Below are positions 37,191 to 50,797 of a stretch of DNA of 64,000 nucleotides, piece by piece (position 1 is the first letter of the stretch; each line of letters opens with the position of its first letter). The translations under genes were made by a program, and so were the position numbers. The stretch is from Symsagittifera roscoffensis. Lineage: Eukaryota; Xenacoelomorpha; Acoela; Convolutidae. Under the pieces are notes generated by a model. The model saw nothing but the letters and a program-made list of their open reading frames with translations, had not been told where the DNA came from and searched no databases. The DNA lies in contig NW_026971734.1 in NCBI RefSeq assembly GCF_963678635.1, forward strand, positions 64,001 through 128,000, given 5' to 3'.

Positions 37191-39098
37191 TTGGTATGTT
37201 TCGACCGTCTCGACCAAAAATTAGTATGTTTTGATCGTATCGACCAAAAATTGGTATGTTTCGACTCTCTCTATCAAAAATTGGTATGTTTTGATCGTAT
37301 CGACCAAAAATTGGTAAGTTTCAACCGTTTGACTAAACACTGGCAAGTTTCGATCGGCTCGAGTGAAAATTAGTATGCTTCGACCGCAAAAATTGGTTTG
37401 TTGTGATTGTGTCGACCAAAAATTGGTATGTTTGATCGTATCGACCAGAAATTGGTATGTTTCGACAGTTTCGACCAAAATTGGTGTATGTTTTGATTTT
37501 ATCGACCAAAAACTGATATGTGTCAATCAACCCGACCAAAAATTGGTATCGTTTGAGTTTATCAACCAAAGTTTGGTATGTTTTGACCGTCTCGACCCAA
37601 AAATGGTTTGTTTTGATCGTATCGACCAAAAAATGGTATGTTTTGGTCGTCTTGACCGAAAATTGGTATGTTTCGACCGTCTTGACCAAAAAATGGCATG
37701 TTTCGGCGTCTCGAATGAAGTTTAGCATGTTTTGACCGTCTCGACCAAAACTTGGTATGTTGCGATTGTCTCGACCAAAAACTGGTAAGTTCCGACCGCC
37801 TCGACCAAAAACTGGTATGCTTTGATAGTATTGGCTAAAAATTGGTCTGTTTTGACCTTCCTGACCAAAAAATGGCATGTTTCGACCGTCTCGACCAAAA
37901 ATTGGTATGTGTTGATCGTATCGACCAAAAATTGGTAATTTTTGACCATTTGACTAAAAACTGGCATGTTTCGATCGTCTCGAGTGAAAATTAGAATGCT
38001 TCGACCGTCTCGACCAAAAATTGGTTTGTTGTGTTTGTCTCGACCAAAAATTGGTTTGTTGTGATTGTGTCGACCAAAAATTGGTATGTTTGATCGTATC
38101 GACCAGAAATTGGTATGTTTCGACAGTTTCGACCAAAATTGGTGTATGTTTTGATTTTATCGACCAAAAACTGATATGTGTCAATCAACCCGACCAAAAA
38201 TTGGTATCGTTTGAGTTTATCAACCAAAGTTTGGTATGTTTTGACCGTCTCGACCCAAAAATGGTTTGTTTTGATCGTATCGACCAAAAAATGGTATGTT
38301 TTGGTCGTCTTGACCGAAAATTGGTATGTTTCGACCGTCTTGACCAAAAAATGGCATGTTTCGGCGTCTCGAATGAAGTTTAGCATGTTTTGACCGTCTC
38401 GACCAAAACTTGGTATGTTGCGATTGTCTCGACCAAAAACTGGTAAGTTCCGACCGCCTCGACCAAAAACTGGTATGCTTTGATAGTATTGGCTAAAAAT
38501 TGGTCTGTTTTGACCTTCCTGACCAAAAAATGGCATGTTTCGACCGTCTCGACCAAAAATTGGTATGTGTTGATCGTATCGACCAAAAATTGGTAATTTT
38601 TGACCATTTGACTAAAAACTGGCATGTTTCGATCGTCTCGAGTGAAAATTAGAATGCTTCGACCGTCTCGACCAAAAATTGGTTTGTTGTGTTTGTCTCG
38701 ACCAAAAAATGGTTTGTTATGATCTTATCGACCTAAATTTTGTATGTGCTGACCATCTCGACCAAAAACTGATATGTTATGATCGTAGCGGCCAGAAAAT
38801 GGTATGATCGTACAGTCTCGACCAAAAATTGGTTTGTTTTGATCGTATCGACCAGAAATTGTTTTGTTTCGCCCGTATCAACAAAAAATTGGTATGTTTC
38901 AAACGTCTCGACCAAAAATTGGTATGTTTTGACCATATCGACAAAAAATTGTTACGTTTCGACAGTGTTGACCAAAAACTAGCATTTTTCCACCGTCTCG
39001 AGTAAAAATTGTTATGTTTCGATCCTCTCGACCAAAAACTGGTATGTTTTGATTCTATCAACTAAAGTTTGGTACGTTCCGACCGTCTCGAGTGAAAA
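37191..39098. repeat. 1,908-bp compound HOR unit with a 658-bp duplication and a 7-bp deletion
   Basis: This interval equals 1,257 plus 658 minus 7. Seven bases (TCTCGAC) are missing at 37386, giving GACCGCAAAAATTGG. The stretch from about 37400 to 38040 is then repeated 658 bp later (37520 with 38178, 37722 with 38380). Both copies share bases absent from the other units: GGTATGTTTTGACCG near 37576/38234 and AATTTTTGACCATTTG near 37937/38595. The junction near 38025-38065 joins TTGTTGTGTTTGTCTCGACC to TTGTTGTGATTGTGTCGACC, two related monomers, as expected for misaligned exchange. Confidence 0.9.
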
Positions 39099-42000
39099 TT
39101 GGTATGTTTCGACCGTCTCGACCAAAAATTAGTATGTTTTGATCGTATCGACCAAAAATTGGTATGTTTCGACTCTCTCTATCAAAAATTGGTATGTTTT
39201 GATCGTATCGACCAAAAATTGGTAAGTTTCAACCGTTTGACTAAACACTGGCAAGTTTCGATCGGCTCGAGTGAAAATTAGTATGCTTCGACCGTCTCGA
39301 CCAAAAATTGGTTTGTTGTGATTGTGTCGACCAAAAATTGGTATGTTTGATCGTATCGACCAGAAATTGGTATGTTTCGACAGTTTCGACCAAAATTGGT
39401 GTATGTTTTGTTTTTATCGACCAAAAACTGATATGTGTCAATCAACCCGACCAAAAATTGGTATCGTTTGAGTTTATCAACCAAAGTTTGGTATGTTTCG
39501 ACCGTCTCGACCCAAAAATGGTTTGTTTTGATCGTATCGACCAAAAAATGGTATGTTTTGGTCGTCTTGACCGAAAATTGGTATGTTTCGACCGTCTTGA
39601 CCAAAAAATGGCATGTTTCGGCGTCTCGAATGAAGTTTAGCATGTTTTGACCGTCTCGACCAAAACTTGGTATGTTGCGATTGTCTCGACCAAAAACTGG
39701 TAAGTTCCGACCGCCTCGACCAAAAACTGGTATGCTTTGATAGTATTGGCTAAAAATTGGTCTGTTTTGACCTTCCTGACCAAAAAATGGCATGTTTCGA
39801 CCGTCTCGACCAAAAATTGGTATGTGTTGATCGTATCGACCAAAAATTGGTAATTTTCGACCATTTGACTAAAAACTGGCATGTTTCGATCGTCTCGAGT
39901 GAAAATTAGAATGCTTCGACCGTCTCGACCAAAAATTGGTTTGTTGTGTTTGTCTCGACCAAAAAATGGTTTGTTATGATCTTATCGACCTAAATTTTGT
40001 ATGTGCTGACCATCTCGACCAAAAACTGATATGTTATGATCGTAGCGGCCAGAAAATGGTATGATCGTACAGTCTCGACCAAAAATTGGTTTGTTTTGAT
40101 CGTATCGACCAGAAATTGTTTTGTTTCGCCCGTATCAACAAAAAATTGGTATGTTTCAAACGTCTCGACCAAAAATTGGTATGTTTTGACCATATCGACA
40201 AAAAATTGTTACGTTTCGACAGTGTTGACCAAAAACTAGCATTTTTCCACCGTCTCGAGTAAAAATTGTTATGTTTCGATCCTCTCGACCAAAAACTGGT
40301 ATGTTTTGATTCTATCAACTAAAGTTTGGTACGTTCCGACCGTCTCGAGTGAAAATTGGTATGTTTCGACCGTCTCGACCAAAAATTAGTATGTTTTGAT
40401 CGTATCGACCAAAAATTGGTATGTTTCGACTCTCTCTATCAAAAATTGGTATGTTTTGATCGTATCGACCAAAAATTGGTAAGTTTCAACCGTTTGACTA
40501 AACACTGGCAAGTTTCGATCGGCTCGAGTGAAAATTAGTATGCTTCGACCGTCTCGACCAAAAATTGGTTTGTTGTGATTGTGTCGACCAAAAATTGGTA
40601 TGTTTGATCGTATCGACCAGAAATTGGTATGTTTCGACAGTTTCGACCAAAATTGGTGTATGTTTTGATTTTATCGACCAAAAACTGATATGTGTCAATC
40701 AACCCGACCAAAAATTGGTATCGTTTGAGTTTATCAACCAAAGTTTGGTATGTTTCGACCGTCTCGACCCAAAAATGGTTTGTTTTGATCGTATCGACCA
40801 AAAAATGGTATGTTTTGGTCGTCTTGACCGAAAATTGGTATGTTTCGACCGTCTTGACCAAAAAATGGCATGTTTCGGCGTCTCGAATGAAGTTTAGCAT
40901 GTTTTGACCGTCTCGACCAAAACTTGGTATGTTGCGATTGTCTCGACCAAAAACTGGTAAGTTCCGACCGCCTCGACCAAAAACTGGTATGCTTTGATAG
41001 TATTGGCTAAAAATTGGTCTGTTTTGACCTTCCTGACCAAAAAATGGCATGTTTCGACCGTCTCGACCAAAAATTGGTATGTGTTGATCGTATCGACCAA
41101 AAATTGGTAATTTTCGACCATTTGACTAAAAACTGGCATGTTTCGATCGTCTCGAGTGAAAATTAGAATGCTTCGACCGTCTCGACCAAAAATTGGTTTG
41201 TTGTGTTTGTCTCGACCAAAAAATGGTTTGTTATGATCTTATCGACCTAAATTTTGTATGTGCTGACCATCTCGACCAAAAACTGATATGTTATGATCGT
41301 AGCGGCCAGAAAATGGTATGATCGTACAGTCTCGACCAAAAATTGGTTTGTTTTGATCGTATCGACCAGAAATTGTTTTGTTTCGCCCGTATCAACAAAA
41401 AATTGGTATGTTTCAAACGTCTCGACCAAAAATTGGTATGTTTTGACCATATCGACAAAAAATTGTTACGTTTCGACAGTGTTGACCAAAAACTAGCATT
41501 TTTCCACCGTCTCGAGTAAAAATTGTTATGTTTCGATCCTCTCGACCAAAAACTGGTATGTTTTGATTCTATCAACTAAAGTTTGGTACGTTCCGACCGT
41601 CTCGAGTGAAAATTGGTATGTTTCGACCGTCTCGACCAAAAATTAGTATGTTTTGATCGTATCGACCAAAAATTGGTATGTTTCGACTCTCTCTATCAAA
41701 AATTGGTATGTTTTGATCGTATCGACCAAAAATTGGTAAGTTTCAACCGTTTGACTAAACACTGGCAAGTTTCGATCGGCTCGAGTGAAAATTAGTATGC
41801 TTCGACCGTCTCGACCAAAAATTGGTTTGTTGTGATTGTGTCGACCAAAAATTGGTATGTTTGATCGTATCGACCAGAAATTGGTATGTTTCGACAGTTT
41901 CGACCAAAATTGGTGTATGTTTTGATTTTATCGACCAAAAACTGATATGTGTCAATCAACCCGACCAAAAATTGGTATCGTTTGAGTTTATCAACCAAAG

Positions 42001-45000
42001 TTTGGTATGTTTCGACCGTCTCGACCCAAAAATGGTTTGTTTTGATCGTATCGACCAAAAAATGGTATGTTTTGGTCGTCTTGACCGAAAATTGGTATGT
42101 TTCGACCGTCTTGACCAAAAAATGGCATGTTTCGGCGTCTCGAATGAAGTTTAGCATGTTTTGACCGTCTCGACCAAAACTTGGTATGTTGCGATTGTCT
42201 CGACCAAAAACTGGTAAGTTCCGACCGCCTCGACCAAAAACTGGTATGCTTTGATAGTATTGGCTAAAAATTGGTCTGTTTTGACCTTCCTGACCAAAAA
42301 ATGGCATGTTTCGACCGTCTCGACCAAAAATTGGTATGTGTTGATCGTATCGACCAAAAATTGGTAATTTTCGACCATTTGACTAAAAACTGGCATGTTT
42401 CGATCGTCTCGAGTGAAAATTAGAATGCTTCGACCGTCTCGACCAAAAATTGGTTTGTTGTGTTTGTCTCGACCAAAAAATGGTTTGTTATGATCTTATC
42501 GACCTAAATTTTGTATGTGCTGACCATCTCGACCAAAAACTGATATGTTATGATCGTAGCGGCCAGAAAATGGTATGATCGTACAGTTTCGACCAAAAAT
42601 TGGTTTGTTTTGATCGTATCGACCAGAAATTGTTTTGTTTCGCCCGTATCAACAAAAAATTGGTATGTTTCAAACGTCTCGACCAAAAATTGGTATGTTT
42701 TGACCATATCGACAAAAAATTGTTACGTTTCGACAGTGTTGACCAAAAACTAGCATTTTTCCACCGTCTCGAGTAAAAATTGTTATGTTTCGATCCTCTC
42801 GACCAAAAACTGGTATGTTTTGATTCTATCAACTAAAGTTTGGTACGTTCCGACCGTCTCGAGTGAAAATTGGTATGTTTCGACCGTCTCGACCAAAAAT
42901 TAGTATGTTTTGATCGTATCGACCAAAAATTGGTATGTTTCGACTCTCTCTATCAAAAATTGGTATGTTTTGATCGTATCGACCAAAAATTGGTAAGTTT
43001 CAACCGTTTGACTAAACACTGGCAAGTTTCGATCGGCTCGAGTGAAAATTAGTATGCTTCGACCGTCTCGACCAAAAATTGGTTTGTTGTGATTGTGTCG
43101 ACCAAAAATTGGTATGTTTGATCGTATCGACCAGAAATTGGTATGTTTCGACAGTTTCGACCAAAATTGGTGTATGTTTTGATTTTATCGACCAAAAACT
43201 GATATGTGTCAATCAACCCGACCAAAAATTGGTATCGTTTGAGTTTATCAACCAAAGTTTGGTATGTTTCGACCGTCTCGACCCAAAAATGGTTTGTTTT
43301 GATCGTATCGACCAAAAAATGGTATGTTTTGGTCGTCTTGACCGAAAATTGGTATGTTTCGACCGTCTTGACCAAAAAATGGCATGTTTCGGCGTCTCGA
43401 ATGAAGTTTAGCATGTTTTGACCGTCTCGACCAAAACTTGGTATGTTGCGATTGTCTCGACCAAAAACTGGTAAGTTCCGACCGCCTCGACCAAAAACTG
43501 GTATGCTTTGATAGTATTGGCTAAAAATTGGTCTGTTTTGACCTTCCTGACCAAAAAATGGCATGTTTCGACCGTCTCGACCAAAAATTGGTATGTGTTG
43601 ATCGTATCGACCAAAAATTGGTAATTTTCGACCATTTGACTAAAAACTGGCATGTTTCGATCGTCTCGAGTGAAAATTAGAATGCTTCGACCGTCTCGAC
43701 CAAAAATTGGTTTGTTGTGTTTGTCTCGACCAAAAAATGGTTTGTTATGATCTTATCGACCTAAATTTTGTATGTGCTGACCATCTCGACCAAAAACTGA
43801 TATGTTATGATCGTAGCGGCCAGAAAATGGTATGATCGTACAGTCTCGACCAAAAATTGGTTTGTTTTGATCGTATCGACCAGAAATTGTTTTGTTTCGC
43901 CCGTATCAACAAAAAATTGGTATGTTTCAAACGTCTCGACCAAAAATTGGTATGTTTTGACCATATCGACAAAAAATTGTTACGTTTCGACAGTGTTGAC
44001 CAAAAACTAGCATTTTTCCACCGTCTCGAGTAAAAATTGTTATGTTTCGATCCTCTCGACCAAAAACTGGTATGTTTTGATTCTATCAACTAAAGTTTGG
44101 TACGTTCCGACCGTCTCGAGTGAAAATTGGTATGTTTCGACCGTCTCGACCAAAAATTAGTATGTTTTGATCGTATCGACCAAAAATTGGTATGTTTCGA
44201 CTCTCTCTATCAAAAATTGGTATGTTTTGATCGTATCGACCAAAAATTGGTAAGTTTCAACCGTTTGACTAAACACTGGCAAGTTTCGATCGGCTCGAGT
44301 GAAAATTAGTATGCTTCGACCGTCTCGACCAAAAATTGGTTTGTTGTGATTGTGTCGACCAAAAATTGGTATGTTTGATCGTATCGACCAGAAATTGGTA
44401 TGTTTCGACAGTTTCGACCAAAATTGGTGTATGTTTTGATTTTATCGACCAAAAACTGATATGTGTCAATCAACCCGACCAAAAATTGGTATCGTTTGAG
44501 TTTATCAACCAAAGTTTGGTATGTTTCGACCGTCTCGACCCAAAAATGGTTTGTTTTGATCGTATCGACCAAAAAGTGGTATGTTTTGGTCGTCTTGACC
44601 GAAAATTGGTATGTTTCGACCGTCTTGACCAAAAAATGGCATGTTTCGGCGTCTCGAATGAAGTTTAGCATGTTTTGACCGTCTCGACCAAAACTTGGTA
44701 TGTTGCGATTGTCTCGACCAAAAACTGGTAAGTTCCGACCGCCTCGACCAAAAACTGGTATGCTTTGATAGTATTGGCTAAAAATTGGTCTGTTTTGACC
44801 TTCCTGACCAAAAAATGGCATGTTTCGACCGTCTCGACCAAAAATTGGTATGTGTTGATCGTATCGACCAAAAATTGGTAATTTTCGACCATTTGACTAA
44901 AAACTGGCATGTTTCGATCGTCTCGAGTGAAAATTAGAATGCTTCGACCGTCTCGACCAAAAATTGGTTTGTTGTGTTTGTCTCGACCAAAAAATGGTTT

Positions 45001-46640
45001 GTTATGATCTTATCGACCTAAATTTTGTATGTGCTGACCATCTCGACCAAAAACTGATATGTTATGATCGTAGCGGCCAGAAAATGGTATGATCGTACAG
45101 TCTCGACCAAAAATTGGTTTGTTTTGATCGTATCGACCAGAAATTGTTTTGTTTCGCCCGTATCAACAAAAAATTGGTATGTTTCAAACGTCTCGACCAA
45201 AAATTGGTATGTTTTGACCATATCGACAAAAAATTGTTACGTTTCGACAGTGTTGACCAAAAACTAGCATTTTTCCACCGTCTCGAGTAAAAATTGTTAT
45301 GTTTCGATCCTCTCGACCAAAAACTGGTATGTTTTGATTCTATCAACTAAAGTTTGGTACGTTCCGACCGTCTCGAGTGAAAATTGGTATGTTTCGACCG
45401 TCTCGACCAAAAATTAGTATGTTTTGATCGTATCGACCAAAAATTGGTATGTTTCGACTCTCTCTATCAAAAATTGGTATGTTTTGATCGTATCGACCAA
45501 AAATTGGTAAGTTTCAACCGTTTGACTAAACACTGGCAAGTTTCGATCGGCTCGAGTGAAAATTAGTATGCTTCGACCGTCTCGACCAAAAATTGGTTTG
45601 TTGTGATTGTGTCGACCAAAAATTGGTATGTTTGATCGTATCGACCAGAAATTGGTATGTTTCGACAGTTTCGACCAAAATTGGTGTATGTTTTGATTTT
45701 ATCGACCAAAAACTGATATGTGTCAATCAACCCGACCAAAAATTGGTATCGTTTGAGTTTATCAACCAAAGTTTGGTATGTTTCGACCGTCTCGACCCAA
45801 AAATGGTTTGTTTTGATCGTATCGACCAAAAAATGGTATGTTTTGGTCGTCTTGACCGAAAATTGGTATGTTTCGACCGTCTTGACCAAAAAATGGCATG
45901 TTTCGGCGTCTCGAATGAAGTTTAGCATGTTTTGACCGTCTCGACCAAAACTTGGTATGTTGCGATTGTCTCGACCAAAAACTGGTAAGTTCCGACCGCC
46001 TCGACCAAAAACTGGTATGCTTTGATAGTATTGGCTAAAAATTGGTCTGTTTTGACCTTCCTGACCAAAAAATGGCATGCTTCGACCGTCTCGACCAAAA
46101 ATTGGTATGTGTTGATCGTATCGACCAAAAATTGGTAATTTTCGACCATTTGACTAAAAACTGGCATGTTTCGATCGTCTCGAGTGAAAATTAGAATGCT
46201 TCGACCGTCTCGACCAAAAATTGGTTTGTTGTGTTTGTCTCGACCAAAAAATGGTTTGTTATGATCTTATCGACCTAAATTTTGTATGTGCTGACCATCT
46301 CGACCAAAAACTGATATGTTATGATCGTAGCGGCCAGAAAATGGTATGATCGTACAGTCTCGACCAAAAATTGGTTTGTTTTGATCGTATCGACCAGAAA
46401 TTGTTTTGTTTCGCCCGTATCAACAAAAAATTGGTATGTTTCAAACGTCTCGACCAAAAATTGGTATGTTTTGACCATATCGACAAAAAATTGTTACGTT
46501 TCGACAGTGTTGACCAAAAACTAGCATTTTTCCACCGTCTCGAGTAAAAATTGTTATGTTTCGATCCTCTCGACCAAAAACTGGTATGTTTTGATTCTAT
46601 CAACTAAAGTTTGGTACGTTCCGACCGTCTCGAGTGAAAA

Positions 46641-48284
46641 TTGGTATGTTTCGACCGTCTCGACCAAAAATTAGTATGTTTTGATCGTATCGACCAAAAA
46701 TTGGTATGTTTCGACTCTCTCTATCAAAAATTGGTATGTTTTGATCGTATCGACCAAAAATTGGTAAGTTTCAACCGTTTGACTAAACACTGGCAAGTTT
46801 CGATCGGCTCGAGTGAAAATTAGTATGCTTCGACCGTCTCGACCAAAAATTGGTTTGTTGTGATTGTGTCGACCAGAAATTGGTATGTTTGATCGTATCG
46901 ACCAGAAATTGGTATGTTGCGATTGTCTCGACCAAAAACTGGTAAGTTCCGACCGCCTCGACCAAAAACTGGTATGCTTTGATAGTATTGGCTAAAAATT
47001 GGTCTGTTTTGACCTTCCTGACCAAAAAATGGCATGCTTCGACCGTCTCGACCAAAAATTGGTATGTGTTGATCGTATCGACCAAAAATTGGTAATTTTC
47101 GACCATTTGACTAAAAACTGGCATGTTTCGATCGTCTCGAGTGAAAATTAGAATGCTTCGACCGTCTCGACCAAAAATTGGTTTGTTGTGTTTGTCTCGA
47201 CCAAAAAATGGTTTGTTATGATCTTATCGACCTAAATTTTGTATGTGCTGACCATCTCGACCAAAAACTGATATGTTATGATCGTAGCGGCCAGAAAATG
47301 GTATGATCGTACAGTCTCGACCAAAAATTGGTTTGTTTTGATCGTATCGACCAGAAATTGTTTTGTTTCGCCCGTATCAACAAAAAATTGGTATGTTTCA
47401 AACGTCTCGACCAAAAATTGGTATGTTTTGATCGTATCGACCAAAAATTGGTAAGTTTCAACCGTTTGACTAAACACTGGCAAGTTTCGATCGGCTCGAG
47501 TGAAAATTAGTATGCTTCGACCGTCTCGACCAAAAATTGGTTTGTTGTGATTGTGTCGACCAGAAATTGGTATGTTTGATCGTATCGACCAGAAATTGGT
47601 ATGTTGCGATTGTCTCGACCAAAAACTGGTAAGTTCCGACCGCCTCGACCAAAAACTGGTATGCTTTGATAGTATTGGCTAAAAATTGGTCTGTTTTGAC
47701 CTTCCTGACCAAAAAATGGCATGCTTCGACCGTCTCGACCAAAAATTGGTATGTGTTGATCGTATCGACCAAAAATTGGTAATTTTCGACCATTTGACTA
47801 AAAACTGGCATGTTTCGATCGTCTCGAGTGAAAATTAGAATGCTTCGACCGTCTCGACCAAAAATTGGTTTGTTGTGTTTGTCTCGACCAAAAAATGGTT
47901 TGTTATGATCTTATCGACCTAAATTTTGTATGTGCTGACCATCTCGACCAAAAACTGATATGTTATGATCGTAGCGGCCAGAAAATGGTATGATCGTACA
48001 GTCTCGACCAAAAATTGGTTTGTTTTGATCGTATCGACCAGAAATTGTTTTGTTTCGCCCGTATCAACAAAAAATTGGTATGTTTCAAACGTCTCGACCA
48101 AAAATTGGTATGTTTTGACCATATCGACAAAAAATTGTTACGTTTCGACAGTGTTGACCAAAAACTAGCATTTTTCCACCGTCTCGAGTAAAAATTGTTA
48201 TGTTTCGATCCTCTCGACCAAAAACTGGTATGTTTTGATTCTATCAACTAAAGTTTGGTACGTTCCGACCGTCTCGAGTGAAAA
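46641..48284. repeat. 1,644-bp compound HOR: 957-bp and 687-bp deletion derivatives
   Basis: Three internal deletions are visible relative to the standard unit: 300 bp at about 46909 (GACCAGAAATTGG runs straight into TATGTTGCGATTG), 270 bp at about 47425, and 300 bp again at about 47596. All are whole numbers of monomers. Much of the 687-bp sequence around 46820-47420 recurs at 47507-48107. Marker bases GTCGACCAGAAATTGG (46871, 47559) and GGCATGCTTCGACC (near 47033 and 47720) are shared. The neighbouring unit at 45384 has the second marker (46077) and the unit at 48285 has the first (48510), placing the event between them. Confidence 0.88.
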
Positions 48285-50797
48285 TTGGTATGTTTCGACC
48301 GTCTCGACCAAAAATTAGTATGTTTTGATCGTATCGACCAAAAATTGGTATGTTTCGACTCTCTCTATCAAAAATTGGTATGTTTTGATCGTATCGACCA
48401 AAAATTGGTAAGTTTCAACCGTTTGACTAAACACTGGCAAGTTTCGATCGGCTCGAGTGAAAATTAGTATGCTTCGACCGTCTCGACCAAAAATTGGTTT
48501 GTTGTGATTGTGTCGACCAGAAATTGGTATGTTTGATCGTATCGACCAGAAATTGGTAGGTTTCGACAGTTTCGACCAAAATTGGTGTATGTTTTGATTT
48601 TATCGACCAAAAACTGATATGTGTCAATCAACCCGACCAAAAATTGGTATCGTTTGAGTTTATCAACCAAAGTTTGGTATGTTTCGACAGTCTCGACCCA
48701 AAAATGGTTTGTTTTGATCGTATCGACCAAAAAATGGTATGTTTTGATCGTCTTGACCGAAAATTGGTATGTTTCGACCGTCTTGACCAAAAAATGGCAT
48801 GTTTCGGCGTCTCGAATGAAGTTTAGCATGTTTTGACCGTCTCGACCAAAACTTGGTATGTTGCGATTGTCTCGACCAAAAACTGGTAAGTTCCGACCGC
48901 CTCGACCAAAAACTGGTATGCTTTGATAGTATTGGCTAAAAATTGGTCTGTTTTGACCTTCCTGACCAAAAAATGGCATGTTTCGACCGTCTCGACCAAA
49001 AATTGGTATGTGTTGATCGTATCGACCAAAAATTGGTAATTTTCGACCATTTGACTAAAAACTGGCATGTTTCGATCGTCTCGAGTGAAAATTAGAATGC
49101 TTCGACCGTCTCGACCAAAAATTGGTTTGTTGTGTTTGTCTCGACCAAAAAATGGTTTGTTATGATCTTATCGACCTAAATTTTGTATGTGCTGACCATC
49201 TCGACCAAAAACTGATATGTTATGATCGTAGCGGCCAGAAAATGGTATGATCGTACAGTCTCGACCAAAAATTGGTTTGTTTTGATCGTATCGACCAGAA
49301 ATTGTTTTGTTTCGCCCGTATCAACAAAAAATTGGTATGTTTCAAACGTCTCGACCAAAAATTGGTATGTTTTGACCATATCGACAAAAAATTGTTACGT
49401 TTCGACAGTGTTGACCAAAAACTAGCATTTTTCCACCGTCTCGAGTAAAAATTGTTATGTTTCGATCCTCTCGACCAAAAACTGGTATGTTTTGATTCTA
49501 TCAACTAAAGTTTGGTACGTTCCGACCGTCTCGAGTGAAAATTGGTATGTTTCGACCGTCTCGACCAAAAATTAGTATGTTTTGATCGTATCGACCAAAA
49601 ATTGGTATGTTTCGACTCTCTCTATCAAAAATTGGTATGTTTTGATCGTATCGACCAAAAATTGGTAAGTTTCAACCGTTTGACTAAACACTGGCAAGTT
49701 TCGATCGGCTCGAGTGAAAATTAGTATGCTTCGACCGTCTCGACCAAAAATTGGTTTGTTGTGATTGTGTCGACCAAAAATTGGTATGTTTGATCGTATC
49801 GACCAGAAATTGGTATGTTTCGACAGTTTCGACCAAAATTGGTGTATGTTTTGATTTTATCGACCAAAAACTGATATGTGTCAATCAACCCGACCAAAAA
49901 TTGGTATCGTTTGAGTTTATCAACCAAAGTTTGGTATGTTTCGACCGTCTCGACCCAAAAATGGTTTGTTTTGATCGTATCGACCAAAAAATGGTATGTT
50001 TTGGTCGTCTTGACCGAAAATTGGTATGTTTCGACCGTCTTGACCAAAAAATGGCATGTTTCGGCGTCTCGAATGAAGTTTAGCATGTTTTGACCGTTTC
50101 GACCAAAACTTGGTATGTTGCGATTGTCTCGACCAAAAACTGGTAAGTTCCGACCGCCTCGACCAAAAACTGGTATGCTTTGATAGTATTGGCTAAAAAT
50201 TGGTCTGTTTTGACCTTCCTGACCAAAAAATGGCATGTTTCGACCGTCTCGACCAAAAATTGGTATGTGTTGATCGTATCGACCAAAAATTGGTAATTTT
50301 CGACCATTTGACTAAAAACTGGCATGTTTCGATCGTCTCGAGTGAAAATTAGAATGCTTCGACCGTCTCGACCAAAAATTGGTTTGTTGTGTTTGTCTCG
50401 ACCAAAAAATGGTTTGTTATGATCTTATCGACCTAAATTTTGTATGTGCTGACCATCTCGACCAAAAACTGATATGTTATGATCGTAGCGGCCAGAAAAT
50501 GGTATGATCGTACAGTCTCGACCAAAAATTGGTTTGTTTTGATCGTATCGACCAGAAATTGTTTTGTTTCGCCCGTATCAACAAAAAATTGGTATGTTTC
50601 AAACGTCTCGACCAAAAATTGGTATGTTTTGACCATATCGACAAAAATTGTTACGTTTCGACAGTGTTGACCAAAAACTAGCATTTTTCCACCGTCTCGA
50701 GTAAAAATTGTTATGTTTCGATCCTCTCGACCAAAAACTGGTATGTTTTGATTCTATCAACTAAAGTTTGGTACGTTCCGACCGTCTCGAGTGAAAA

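Larger units (their letters stand above)
34677..50797. repeat. 1,257-bp higher-order repeat array (about a dozen near-identical units)
   Basis: Anchors are at 34677, 35934, 37191, 39099, 40356, 41613, 42870, 44127, 45384, 46641, 48285, 49542 and 50798. Most intervals are exactly 1,257 bp (42 monomers, net minus three bases). The exceptions are 1,908, 1,644 and 1,256 bp. Units differ by one to a few bases each: TTTTGTTTTTATCG near 39409, CGTACAGTTTCGACC near 42582, CCAAAAAGTGGTATG near 44570, and one A missing near 50645. This is the most homogenised part of the window. Short open frames recur at the same place in every unit on both strands (for example 171 codons on the minus strand at 34856-35371), but they only reflect copy identity. 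Confidence 0.95.
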
